A program made the position numbers and the translations under genes. From Pseudomonas fluorescens (GTDB taxonomy: Bacteria; Pseudomonadota; Gammaproteobacteria; Pseudomonadales; Pseudomonadaceae), in assembly GCF_005938625.1 (NCBI RefSeq), contig NZ_VCNJ01000044.1, positions 1 to 64,000 on the forward strand: a DNA stretch of 64,000 nucleotides, written 5' to 3'. Shown here piece by piece: positions 52,151-60,334 of the stretch; positions within the stretch are counted from its first letter, which is position 1, and each line of letters opens with the position of its first letter. The notes beneath the pieces are model-generated. The model was not told the DNA's origin. It made no database searches and saw only the letters and a program-made list of their open reading frames with translations.

Positions 52151-53362
52151 ATGAATGAATCTTCAGCAGGGCCGCTGGCTTGGGTCAACGGTAGCGATGC
52201 CCCGGAAAAAAGTGCAATCAACCTCGGCTTCATGGCCCTGAGCGATTGCGCCTCGGTCGTCGTCGCGGCGACACAGGGCTTCGCCCAGCCTTATGGGCTG
52301 ACTCTGAACCTCAAGCGCCAGAGTTCCTGGGCCAGTTTGCGCGACAAACTGGTCAGCGGCGAACTGGATGCCGCGCACAGTCTGTATGGCCTGATCTACG
52401 CTGTGCACCTGGGTATCGGCGGTGTCGCCCCGACCGACATGGCCGTGTTGATGGGCCTGAACCAGAACGGCCAGAGTCTCAACCTCTCCCACGATCTGCA
52501 AAGCCTCGGTGTGACCAGTCCTGAAGCGCTGGACCGCCACGCGCACCAAAGCCGCGCAAAACTCACCTTCGCGCAGACATTTCCCACCGGCACCCACGCG
52601 ATGTGGCTCTATTACTGGCTGGCGAGTCAGGGCATTCATCCATTGCAGGATGTCGACAGCGTGGTGGTGCCGCCGCCGCAAATGGTCGCGCACCTGCAAG
52701 CCGGGCGCATCGACGGCTTTTGTGTCGGTGAGCCTTGGGCCGCCAGCGCGGTGCAGCAGGATCTCGGTTTCACCCTGGCGACCAGCCAGACCATCTGGCC
52801 CGATCACCCGGAAAAAGTCCTTGGCTGCACTCGCGAATTTGTCGAGCAATACCCGAACACCGCTCGGGCGCTGGTGATGGCGATCCTTGAAGCCAGCCGT
52901 TTTATCGAAGAAAGCCCGGAAAATCGGCGCAGCACCGCGCAGTTGCTCAGCGCGCCGGAATATCTGGACGCGCCGCTTTCGTGTATCGAACCGCGTTTTC
53001 TCGGTGATTATGCCGATGGCCTCGGCAATCGCTGGCAGGATCCGCACGCCTTGCGCTTTCACGGCAACGGCGAGGTGAATCTGCCGTATCTGTCGGACGG
53101 CATGTGGTTCATGACCCAGTTCCGTCGCTGGGGCTTGCTGCGTGAGGATCCGGACTATCTCGCTGTCGCACTTCAGGTCCAGCAACTGGATATCTACCGC
53201 GATGCAGCGACGGCTGTCGGCGTGGCGGCGTGGGGCACCGACATGCGCAGCAGCCAGTTGCTCGACGGCAAGGTCTGGGACGGCAGCGACCCGGCCGCTT
53301 ACGCGCGCAGTTTCAAGCTGCATGCGTTGAACGACGACGTCGCCCTTCTCGCCCGCCGCTGA
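52151..53362 (+). CDS. nasS: NasS, cytosolic nitrate sensor (CmpA/NrtA-type binding protein)
   Basis: A 403-residue protein of the nitrate/bicarbonate-binding NrtA/CmpA family. It lacks a signal peptide or lipobox (MNESSAGPLAWVNGSDAPEK), so it should be cytosolic. The binding core is recognisable (SAINLGFMALSDCASVVVAA; YWLASQGIHPLQDVDSVVVP; GRIDGFCVGEPWAASAV). In the NasS-NasT systems of other bacteria, NasS sequesters NasT until nitrate or nitrite binds. nasT follows after 15 nt, which supports this role over transport. The sigma-54 promoter upstream suggests nitrogen-limitation control. Confidence 0.92.
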   Translation: MNESSAGPLAWVNGSDAPEKSAINLGFMALSDCASVVVAATQGFAQPYGLTLNLKRQSSWASLRDKLVSGELDAAHSLYGLIYAVHLGIGGVAPTDMAVLMGLNQNGQSLNLSHDLQSLGVTSPEALDRHAHQSRAKLTFAQTFPTGTHAMWLYYWLASQGIHPLQDVDSVVVPPPQMVAHLQAGRIDGFCVGEPWAASAVQQDLGFTLATSQTIWPDHPEKVLGCTREFVEQYPNTARALVMAILEASRFIEESPENRRSTAQLLSAPEYLDAPLSCIEPRFLGDYADGLGNRWQDPHALRFHGNGEVNLPYLSDGMWFMTQFRRWGLLREDPDYLAVALQVQQLDIYRDAATAVGVAAWGTDMRSSQLLDGKVWDGSDPAAYARSFKLHALNDDVALLARR

Positions 53363-53377
53363 CAGGAGACCGCGAAC

Positions 53378-53953
53378 ATGTTGCGCATTCTGCTGATCAA
53401 CGACACGGCGAAAAAAGTCGGGCGCCTGAAAGCGGCGCTGACCGAAGCCGGTTTCGAAGTCATCGACGAGTCCGGTCTGACCATTGACCTGCCCGCGCGC
53501 GTCGAAACGGTGCGCCCGGACGTGATTCTGATCGATACCGAGTCACCGAGCCGCGATGTCATGGAGCAAGTCGTGCTGGTCAGCCGCGACCAGCCACGGC
53601 CAATCGTGATGTTTACCGATGAGCATGACCCTGGCGTGATGCGCCAGGCGATCAAGTCCGGGGTCAGCGCCTACATCGTCGAAGGCATTCACGCCCAGCG
53701 TTTGCAGCCGATTCTCGATGTGGCGATGGCCCGGTTCGAGAGTGATCAGGCGTTGCGTGCGCAGTTGCAGGCGCGTGATCAGCAATTGGCTGAGCGCAAG
53801 CGCATTGAGCTGGCCAAGGGGTTATTGATGAAGATGAAGGACTGCAATGAGGAAGAGGCTTACACCTTGATGCGACGCCAGGCGATGAGCCGGCAGCAGA
53901 AGCTGATTCAGGTGGCGGAGCAGATCATTGCCATGAGTGAGTTGCTTGGCTGA
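53378..53953 (+). CDS. nasT: NasT, ANTAR-domain transcription antiterminator
   Basis: A 191-residue protein. The N-terminal receiver-like domain has a potential phospho-Asp (D53 in ILIDTESPS), but its first acidic pair is N8-D9 instead of two acids, and no histidine kinase is adjacent. A short coiled coil (LRAQLQARDQQLAERKRIE) leads to the C-terminal ANTAR domain (ELAKGLLMKMKDCNEEEAY; MRRQAMSRQQKL). ANTAR domains bind paired hexaloop hairpins and block terminators. Two such leaders occur downstream, at 54071 and 57406. It is cotranscribed with nasS. Confidence 0.94.
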   Translation: MLRILLINDTAKKVGRLKAALTEAGFEVIDESGLTIDLPARVETVRPDVILIDTESPSRDVMEQVVLVSRDQPRPIVMFTDEHDPGVMRQAIKSGVSAYIVEGIHAQRLQPILDVAMARFESDQALRAQLQARDQQLAERKRIELAKGLLMKMKDCNEEEAYTLMRRQAMSRQQKLIQVAEQIIAMSELLG

Positions 53954-53970
53954 AAAGTACTGACCGCTTG

Positions 53971-54029
53971 AAAAGCCCCTCACCCTAGCCCTCTCCCTCT
54001 GGGAGAGGGCTAGGGTGAGGGGCTTTTGA
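53971..54029. repeat. Long near-perfect palindrome after nasT
   Basis: AAAAGCCCCTCACCCTAGCC... pairs with ...GGCTAGGGTGAGGGGCTTTT, about 27 bp per arm. The T-run lets it act as a nasT terminator. It ends 12 nt before the next sigma-54 -24 element. Confidence 0.9.
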
Positions 54030-54040
54030 TTTTCCGGCTG

Positions 54041-54057
54041 TTGGCACAAATCTCGCT
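54041..54057 (+). promoter_or_regulatory. Sigma-54 promoter candidate of the nitrate transporter operon
   Basis: TTGGCACAAATCTCGCT: GG at 54043-54044 and GC at 54055-54056, 10 nt apart. The predicted start, about 54068, is 3 nt before the first hairpin of the leader. Confidence 0.65.
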
Positions 54058-54070
54058 ATGTAAACGCACA

Positions 54071-54155
54071 GGTAACCAACGGCGGTTGCCCCACCCACGA
54101 CAAAGACGTCGCTCACCCGTTCGCCCAACCGGCGCATCAGGTAGCGACGTTTTTG
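54071..54155 (+). ncRNA. NasT-responsive ANTAR leader with terminator, upstream of the nitrate transporter
   Basis: P1 is GGTAACC-AACGGC-GGTTGCC (54071-54090, one G-U pair). P2 is CGAC-AAAGAC-GTCG (54098-54111). Both hexaloops have A at position 1 and G at position 4, the ANTAR recognition features. The terminator stem ACGTCGCTCACC / GGTAGCGACGT (54106-54150, one bulge) ends in TTTTTG. Its 5' arm overlaps the 3' half of P2, so P2 and terminator exclude each other. Confidence 0.8.
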
Positions 54156-54255
54156 CGTTTTGGCCCCACAGCTCGGGGCCGGTGGTGCGGCCGTGGCGGC
54201 GCCCCACCTGCTGTTGCATGACTCCTTTCGAGACTCTTTTCAGCTGAGGTGCGCG

Positions 54256-55467
54256 ATGAATTCAAGCTTCTGGAAATCCGGCCACACCCCGACCCTGTTC
54301 GCGGCCTTCCTCTATTTCGACCTGAGCTTCATGGTCTGGTACCTGCTCGGCCCGCTGGCGGTGCAGATTGCTGCTGATTTGCAACTGACCACGCAACAAC
54401 GCGGCCTCGTCGTCGCCACGCCGATCCTCGCCGGTGCGGTGCTGCGCTTCGGGATGGGCATGCTCGCTGATCGACTGTCGCCGAAAACCGCCGGGCTGAT
54501 CGGCCAGGTCATCGTGATCTGCGCATTGTTCGGCGCCTGGAAACTCGGCATCCACAGTTATGAACAAGCGCTGATACTCGGCTTGTTCCTCGGCATGGCC
54601 GGCGCCTCGTTTGCCGTCGCCCTGCCCTTGGCCTCGCAATGGTATCCGCCGCAGCATCAAGGCAAAGCCATGGGCATTGCTGGCGCGGGCAACTCCGGCA
54701 CCGTGTTCGCCGCGCTGCTCGCACCGGTACTCGCCGCCGCTTACGGCTGGAGCAATGTCTTCGGCTTCGCCCTGATCCCGCTGATCCTGACCCTGGTGCT
54801 GTTCGCCTGGCTGGCAAAAAATGCGCCTGAGCGGCCGAAAGCCAAAGCCATGGCTGACTACTTCAAAGCCCTGGGCGACCGCGACAGTTGGTGGTTCATG
54901 TTTTTCTACAGCGTGACCTTCGGTGGCTTCATCGGCCTGGCCAGCGCCCTGCCCGGCTATTTCAACGATCAGTACGGTTTGAGCCCGGTGACCGCTGGTT
55001 ACTACACCGCCGCCTGTGTGTTCGGCGGCAGTTTGATGCGACCGCTGGGTGGCGCGCTGGCTGATCGCTTTGGCGGTATCCGCACGCTGCTGGCGATGTA
55101 CACCGTCGCGGCCGTCTGCATCGCCGCGGTCGGTTTCAATCTGCCAAGCTCCTACGCCGCGCTGGCACTTTTCGTCTGCACCATGCTCGGTTTGGGGGCA
55201 GGCAACGGTGCGGTTTTCCAACTGGTGCCGCAACGTTTTCGTCTGGAGATCGGCGTGATGACCGGGCTGATCGGCATGGCCGGCGGCATCGGCGGTTTTG
55301 CCTTGGCGGCCGGCATGGGCGCGATCAAACAAAGCACCGGCAGCTATCAACTGGCGTTGTGGTTGTTTGCCAGCCTTGGCGTGCTGGCATGGTTTGGCCT
55401 GCACGGCGTCAAGCGTCGCTGGAGAACCACTTGGGGTTCGGCGGCAGTGACGGCGGCGCGGGTCTGA
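54256..55467 (+). CDS. nasA: NarK-type nitrate/nitrite transporter of the MFS
   Basis: A 403-residue major facilitator protein of the nitrate/nitrite porter family with 12 hydrophobic segments. LYFDLSFMVWYLLGPLAVQI (helix 1), ADRLSPKTAGLIGQ, and the nitrate signatures GAGNSGTVFAALLAP (helix 5) and GLGAGNGAVFQLVPQ (helix 11) are seen. It imports nitrate for assimilation. The start at 54256 follows GAGGTGCGCG. It lies downstream of the ANTAR leader, and the kinase gene begins 7 nt after its stop. The symbol nasA follows the P. aeruginosa usage I recall; narK-like is equally fair. Confidence 0.92.
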   Translation: MNSSFWKSGHTPTLFAAFLYFDLSFMVWYLLGPLAVQIAADLQLTTQQRGLVVATPILAGAVLRFGMGMLADRLSPKTAGLIGQVIVICALFGAWKLGIHSYEQALILGLFLGMAGASFAVALPLASQWYPPQHQGKAMGIAGAGNSGTVFAALLAPVLAAAYGWSNVFGFALIPLILTLVLFAWLAKNAPERPKAKAMADYFKALGDRDSWWFMFFYSVTFGGFIGLASALPGYFNDQYGLSPVTAGYYTAACVFGGSLMRPLGGALADRFGGIRTLLAMYTVAAVCIAAVGFNLPSSYAALALFVCTMLGLGAGNGAVFQLVPQRFRLEIGVMTGLIGMAGGIGGFALAAGMGAIKQSTGSYQLALWLFASLGVLAWFGLHGVKRRWRTTWGSAAVTAARV

Positions 55468-55474
55468 ATCATCG

Positions 55475-57145
55475 ATGGCCCTGCAACTGAGTTTTGCCGA
55501 AGCCAGCGCCACCGGCCCGCGCGCAGAGAATCAGGACGCTTTGCGCCTGGTCACCCCCGCGCCGGCGCTGGCGGCGAGCAAAGGTTATCTGTTCGCCATC
55601 GCCGACGGCGTCAGCCAATGCGCCGATGGCGGACTGGCTGCGCGTTCGACCTTGCAGGCCCTGGCGCTCGACTACTACGCCACGCCGGAAACCTGGAGCG
55701 TGGCGCAGGCGCTGGATCGCCTGCTGCTCGCGCAAAACCGCTGGTTGCAGGCAAACGGTGGTGGGCAACCATTGCTCACCACGGTCAGCGCCTTGGTCAT
55801 GCGTGGTCGGCGTTTTACCCTCGCCCACGTCGGCGATTGCCGGGTGTATCGCTGGCACGGCGATAATTTGCAGCGAGTTTCTGAAGATCATGTCTGGGAT
55901 CAACCGGGCATGCAGCATGTGCTCAAACGCGCGCTGGGGCTGGATCAGCATCTGGTGCTGGACTTCCTTGATGGTGAACTGCGCGACGGCGAGTGCTTTG
56001 TTTTGCTCAGCGACGGAGTCTGGTCAACGCTGGGCGATACCGCGATTGCGGCGATTCTGCGTGATCAGCCGGATCTGCACAGCGCCGCGCAAACTCTGGT
56101 CAATGCCGCGCATCTGGCGGGGAGTCAGGACAATGCCAGTGCATTGCTGGTGCGCGTTGATGCGCTGGGTGAAGCGAATATCGGCGATGCATTGATTCAT
56201 TTGCAGCAATGGCCATTGCCACCGCCGCTGAAACCCGGTCAGTCATTCGAGGGCTGGCAGGTCCAGGGGATTGTCGCTCAGAGTCAGCAATCGCTGCTGT
56301 ATCGGGTTGTCGATGGACAAGGCCAAACGTGGTTGCTGAAAACCCTGCCGTCGCGCAGCGCCGATGATCCTCACGCCGGGCAGGCGCTGCTGTCCGAGGA
56401 GTGGTTCCTCAAACGCGTAGCCGGCCGGCATTTTCCTGAGGTCCATGCGTGTAATCAGCGTCAGCATTTGTACTACGTGATGCGGGAATATTCGGGGACG
56501 ACACTGGCGCAGCTGTTTCAGCAGTCCGGTCCATTGCCGCTGGCGCAATGGCAGGACATCGCCGAGCGCCTGTTGCGCGCGGTCGGGCTGTTGCATCGGC
56601 GGCAGATTCTGCACCGCGACATCAAACCGGAAAATCTGCACGTGGGCGACGACGGCGAACTGCGCCTGCTGGATTTTGGTCTGGCGTATTGCCCGGGCTT
56701 GTCCGAAGACGCGCCGTCGACGTTGCCCGGAACCCCAAGTTACATCGCCCCGGAAGCGTTTCGTGGCGATCCGCCGAGTGTGCAGCAGGATTTGTATGCG
56801 GTCGGTGTGACCCTGTATTTCCTGCTCACCGGGCATTTCCCCTATGGCGAGATCGAAGCGTTTCAGCGACCGCGCTTTGGTCTGCCGGTAAGTGCCAGCC
56901 GTTATCGGCCGGACCTGCCGGAATGGCTGGCGCAGAGTCTGGAGCGCGGCGTTGCGGCTGATCCGCAGTTGCGCTTTGAAACGGCTGAGGAGTGGTTGCT
57001 GGTGCTGGAACAGGGCGAGCGGCGGAGTTTGAGTGTGCGGCCCAGACCTTTATTGGAGCGTGAGCCGTTGAAGGTCTGGCGGACGATGGCGTTGGTGGCG
57101 TTGCTGGGAAATCTGGTGCTGCTGGTTTTGTTGTTTCACAGTTGA
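55475..57145 (+). CDS. Fused PP2C-type phosphatase and serine/threonine protein kinase, membrane-anchored
   Basis: A 556-residue bifunctional protein. The N-terminal PP2C phosphatase (about residues 1-235) has RAENQDAL, FAIADGVSQ, AHVGDCRVYR, LLSDGVWSTL and GSQDNASALLV, with metal-binding aspartates intact. The C-terminal Hanks-type kinase (about 255-520) has the ATP lysine in WLLKTLPS (about K289), catalytic loop HRDIKPEN (about 380), DFG (about 399) and GTPSYIAPEAF. A single C-terminal helix (about 534-554, TMALVALLGNLVLLVLLF) anchors it with both enzymes in the cytosol. It lies 7 nt after the transporter gene and upstream of nirB. P. aeruginosa, as I recall, has a kinase gene at the same place. 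Substrates are unknown. Confidence 0.93.
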   Translation: MALQLSFAEASATGPRAENQDALRLVTPAPALAASKGYLFAIADGVSQCADGGLAARSTLQALALDYYATPETWSVAQALDRLLLAQNRWLQANGGGQPLLTTVSALVMRGRRFTLAHVGDCRVYRWHGDNLQRVSEDHVWDQPGMQHVLKRALGLDQHLVLDFLDGELRDGECFVLLSDGVWSTLGDTAIAAILRDQPDLHSAAQTLVNAAHLAGSQDNASALLVRVDALGEANIGDALIHLQQWPLPPPLKPGQSFEGWQVQGIVAQSQQSLLYRVVDGQGQTWLLKTLPSRSADDPHAGQALLSEEWFLKRVAGRHFPEVHACNQRQHLYYVMREYSGTTLAQLFQQSGPLPLAQWQDIAERLLRAVGLLHRRQILHRDIKPENLHVGDDGELRLLDFGLAYCPGLSEDAPSTLPGTPSYIAPEAFRGDPPSVQQDLYAVGVTLYFLLTGHFPYGEIEAFQRPRFGLPVSASRYRPDLPEWLAQSLERGVAADPQLRFETAEEWLLVLEQGERRSLSVRPRPLLEREPLKVWRTMALVALLGNLVLLVLLFHS

Positions 57146-57159
57146 ACCGCGTCGCGCCA

Positions 57160-57237
57160 TTCGCGAGCAAGCTCGCTCCCACAGGGGATTCGTGTCGTTC
57201 GCTAACCCCCTGTGGGAGCGAGCTTGCTCGCGAAGGC
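57160..57237. repeat. REP pair, family C variant, copy 5
   Basis: TTCGCGAGCAAGCTCGCTCCCACAGGGG... and ...CCTGTGGGAGCGAGCTTGCTCGCGAA, inverted, 14 nt after the kinase stop. It may terminate the transporter-kinase transcript. Confidence 0.9.
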
Positions 57238-57360
57238 GCCCGCCTGATCACCACAAACCTTCCTGTTTGAACGCTCCACGAACGGGCAGTCCGCTTCGAT
57301 ACGGTGCAGAAAAACCTTAATTAGCACTGACGAAACCCAGTAAAACCGCGCTTCTCGTAG

Positions 57361-57377
57361 TTGGCACAACCACTGCA
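57361..57377 (+). promoter_or_regulatory. Sigma-54 promoter candidate of nirBD
   Basis: TTGGCACAACCACTGCA: GG at 57363-57364, GC at 57375-57376, 10 nt apart, start expected near 57388. A GGTGCA half-site (57303-57308) upstream could be part of an NtrC site. Confidence 0.7.
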
Positions 57378-57405
57378 TTACCCCACCCAACACACACATA
57401 AAGCC

Positions 57406-57495
57406 CAGCCTTCAACGACGAAGGCTGCGCTTCCCGAGAGAACGGGACCAGGACAAAGGCGTCCTCGCTAGGCAACTAGCGGGACGCCTTTTTTT
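57406..57495 (+). ncRNA. NasT-responsive ANTAR leader with terminator, upstream of nirB
   Basis: P1 is CAGCCTTC-AACGAC-GAAGGCTG (57406-57427), a perfect 8-bp stem. P2 is TCCCG-AGAGAA-CGGGA (57432-57447). They are 4 nt apart, with A1 and G4 in both hexaloops. The terminator AGGCGTCCTCGCTAG-GCAA-CTAGCGGGACGCCT (57457-57490, one bulged T) ends in seven T. Its 3' arm repeats CGGGA, identical to the 3' arm of P2. Confidence 0.88.
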
Positions 57496-57566
57496 GTTTG
57501 CGCAAAATTTCTCGAGCAAGGCCTGACTGCCCATAAGAGGCCAGCCGCAGCTCCCCGGAGAACCTG

Positions 57567-60020
57567 ATGAAAAAACTCAAACTGGTGATGATCGGCAATG
57601 GCATGGCCGGGGTTCGCACCCTCGAAGAACTGCTCAAGCTGAGCAACGAGCTGTACGACATCACCGTCTTCGGCGCCGAACCGCACACCAACTACAACCG
57701 CATTCTGCTGTCACCGGTGCTGGCCGGTGAGCAGACCTTCGAAGAGATCGTCCTCAACGACCTCGACTGGTACCTGGAAAACCACATCAAGTTGCTGCTC
57801 AACCGCAAAGTGGTGGAGATCGATCGGGTCAAACGCCGGGTGATCGCCGAGGACGGCACCGAAGCCGAATACGATCGTCTGCTGATCGCCACCGGCTCGA
57901 CACCGTTCATTCTGCCAATCCCCGGCAACACCCTGCACGGCGTGATCGGCTATCGCGACATCGCCGACACCCAGGCGATGATCGACACCGCGAAAACCCA
58001 CAAGCACGCGGTGGTCATCGGTGGTGGTCTGCTCGGTCTCGAAGCCGCCAACGGCCTGATGCTGCGCGGCATGCACGTCACTGTAGTGCACATCGGCGAA
58101 TGGCTGCTGGAACGGCAACTGGACAAAACCAGCGGCCAACTGCTGCAAACGGCGCTCGAATCCCGCGGGCTGCACTTCCGTCTGTGCGAGCAGACCCAGG
58201 CCTTGCACGACGCCGGCAATGGCCGGGTTGGCTCGGTGCAATTCAAGAACGGCGACATCATTCCCGCTGATCTGGTGGTGATGGCCGCCGGCATTCGCCC
58301 CAACACCGAACTCGCGGAAAAGGCCGGCATCCCGTGCAATCGCGGGATATTGGTCAACGACACCCTGCAAACCTACGACCCACGCATCTATGCCATCGGC
58401 GAATGCGCCAGCCATCGCGGAATCGCCTATGGCTTGGTCGCGCCGCTGTTCGAACAGGCCAAAGTCTGCGCCAACCACCTCGCACAATTGGGTTTCGCCC
58501 GTTATCAGGGCTCAGTGACGTCGACCAAATTGAAAGTCACTGGCATCGACCTGTTTTCCGCTGGCGACTTCATGGGCGGCGAAGGCACCGAAACCATCAC
58601 CCTCTCCGATCCGATCGGCGGCGTGTACAAAAAACTGGTGATCAAGGATGACGTGCTGGTCGGGGCCTGTCTGTACGGCGATACGGCAGATGGCGGTTGG
58701 TATTTCCGACAGATTCGTGAGAATCACGCCATCGGCGAGATCCGCGATCACCTCATGTTCGGAGAAAACGCTCTCGGAGACGTAGGACATCAGGGCCAGG
58801 ACAAAGCCATGGTCATGGCCGACACCGCTGAAGTCTGCGGCTGCAACGGTGTGTGCAAAGGCACTATCGTCAAAGCGATTCAGGAACACGGCCTGTTCAG
58901 CGTCGATGAGGTGAAGAAACACACCAAAGCGGCCAGCTCCTGCGGCTCCTGCGCCGGGTTGGTCGAACAGATCCTGATCAACACCGTCGGCGGCGCGGCG
59001 GACGTCAAACCGAAAAGCGAAAAAGCCATCTGCGGTTGCAGCGACCTCAACCACGGGCAGATCCGCCAAGCCATTCGCGAGCAACATCTGCTGACCATCG
59101 CCGGCACCCTGAGTTACCTCAATTGGCGCACCCCGAACGGCTGCGCAACCTGCCGCCCTGCCCTCAACTATTACCTGATTTCCACCTGGCCCGGCGAAGC
59201 CAAGGACGATCCGCAATCGCGCCTGATCAATGAACGTGCGCACGCCAACATCCAGAAGGACGGCACTTACTCGGTGGTACCACGCATGTGGGGCGGCGTG
59301 ACCAATCCTTCGGAACTGCGGCGGATTGCCGATGTGGCTGACAAGTATCAGGTGCCGATGGTCAAAGTCACCGGCGGCCAGCGTATCGATTTGCTTGGCA
59401 TCAAGAAGCAGGATCTGCCTGGCGTCTGGAAGGATCTCGACATGCCCTCCGGCCACGCCTACGGCAAATCCATCCGCACGGTGAAAACCTGCGTCGGTAG
59501 CGAGTTCTGCCGCTTCGGCACGCAGAACTCGACGCAACTGGGCATCGAGCTTGAGCACGACCTGTTCAACATGTGGTCGCCGCATAAAGTAAAACTGGCT
59601 GTCTCCGGATGCCCACGCAATTGCTCGGAAGCGGGGATCAAAGACGTAGGAATCATCGGTGTCGACTCCGGTTGGGAGATGTACATCGGCGGTAACGGCG
59701 GGATCAAAACCGAAGTCGCCGAATTCTTCGTCAAGCTGAAAACCGCCGAAGAAGTGCGCGAATACAACGGCGCATTCCTGCAGCTGTATCGCGAAGAAGC
59801 CTTCTACCTCGAGCGCACCGTGCACTACCTGCAACGGGTCGGCATGGAGCACATCAAGAAAGCCGTGCTGGAAGACCCGGAGCGCCGCAAAGCCCTGAAC
59901 GAGCGCCTGCAATTCTCCCTGTCGTTCGAACAAGACCCGTGGAAAGAACGTCTGGCGCAGCCGCAACTGAAGAAAGAATTCGACGTAATCCCTGTGAAAA
60001 ATCTGGAGGTGCCAGCATGA
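57567..60020 (+). CDS. nirB: Assimilatory nitrite reductase large subunit
   Basis: An 817-residue NAD(P)H nitrite reductase subunit reducing nitrite to ammonium. The N-terminal FAD/NAD(P) module (VMIGNGMAGVRTLEEL; AVVIGGGLLGLEAANGL; IYAIGECASHRG) is followed by two BFD-type [2Fe-2S] modules, CGCNGVCKG...SCGSCAG (about residues 420-470) and CGCSDLNHG...GCATCRP (about 490-535). The sirohaem/[4Fe-4S] domain has TCVGSEFCRFG and SGCPRNCSEAG. An ATGA overlap with nirD shows coupling. It follows a sigma-54 promoter and ANTAR leader. Confidence 0.96.
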   Translation: MKKLKLVMIGNGMAGVRTLEELLKLSNELYDITVFGAEPHTNYNRILLSPVLAGEQTFEEIVLNDLDWYLENHIKLLLNRKVVEIDRVKRRVIAEDGTEAEYDRLLIATGSTPFILPIPGNTLHGVIGYRDIADTQAMIDTAKTHKHAVVIGGGLLGLEAANGLMLRGMHVTVVHIGEWLLERQLDKTSGQLLQTALESRGLHFRLCEQTQALHDAGNGRVGSVQFKNGDIIPADLVVMAAGIRPNTELAEKAGIPCNRGILVNDTLQTYDPRIYAIGECASHRGIAYGLVAPLFEQAKVCANHLAQLGFARYQGSVTSTKLKVTGIDLFSAGDFMGGEGTETITLSDPIGGVYKKLVIKDDVLVGACLYGDTADGGWYFRQIRENHAIGEIRDHLMFGENALGDVGHQGQDKAMVMADTAEVCGCNGVCKGTIVKAIQEHGLFSVDEVKKHTKAASSCGSCAGLVEQILINTVGGAADVKPKSEKAICGCSDLNHGQIRQAIREQHLLTIAGTLSYLNWRTPNGCATCRPALNYYLISTWPGEAKDDPQSRLINERAHANIQKDGTYSVVPRMWGGVTNPSELRRIADVADKYQVPMVKVTGGQRIDLLGIKKQDLPGVWKDLDMPSGHAYGKSIRTVKTCVGSEFCRFGTQNSTQLGIELEHDLFNMWSPHKVKLAVSGCPRNCSEAGIKDVGIIGVDSGWEMYIGGNGGIKTEVAEFFVKLKTAEEVREYNGAFLQLYREEAFYLERTVHYLQRVGMEHIKKAVLEDPERRKALNERLQFSLSFEQDPWKERLAQPQLKKEFDVIPVKNLEVPA

Positions 60021-60334
60021 ACTGGCTGGATATCTGTGCCCTCGACGAGATCAATACCCTCGGTTCGCGGATCATTGCCGGACCGAAAGGTGACATCGCG
60101 ATTTTTCGTACAAGCGACGACGAAGTTTTCGCCCTCGACGACCGCTGCCCACACAAGGGTGGGCCGTTGTCACAAGGTTTGATCTACGGCAAACGCGTGG
60201 CCTGTCCGCTGCACAACTGGCAAATCGACCTCGAATCTGGCGAAGCGCAGGCGCCGGACATCGGTTGCGCGCACCATCACCCGGCGCGGGTCGAAAACGG
60301 TCGTGTGCAACTGGCCCTGCGGGACGCCATCTGA
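60017..60334 (+). CDS. nirD: Assimilatory nitrite reductase small subunit (Rieske-like)
   Basis: A 105-residue Rieske [2Fe-2S]-fold protein, partner of NirB. The cluster motifs are CPHKGGPLSQG (C-x-H) and CPLHNWQIDLESG (C-x2-H), so unlike many enterobacterial NirD proteins it keeps all four ligands. The start (MNWLDICA) overlaps the nirB stop by four bases. Its own stop shares one base with the nitrate reductase start. Confidence 0.94.
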   Translation: MNWLDICALDEINTLGSRIIAGPKGDIAIFRTSDDEVFALDDRCPHKGGPLSQGLIYGKRVACPLHNWQIDLESGEAQAPDIGCAHHHPARVENGRVQLALRDAI

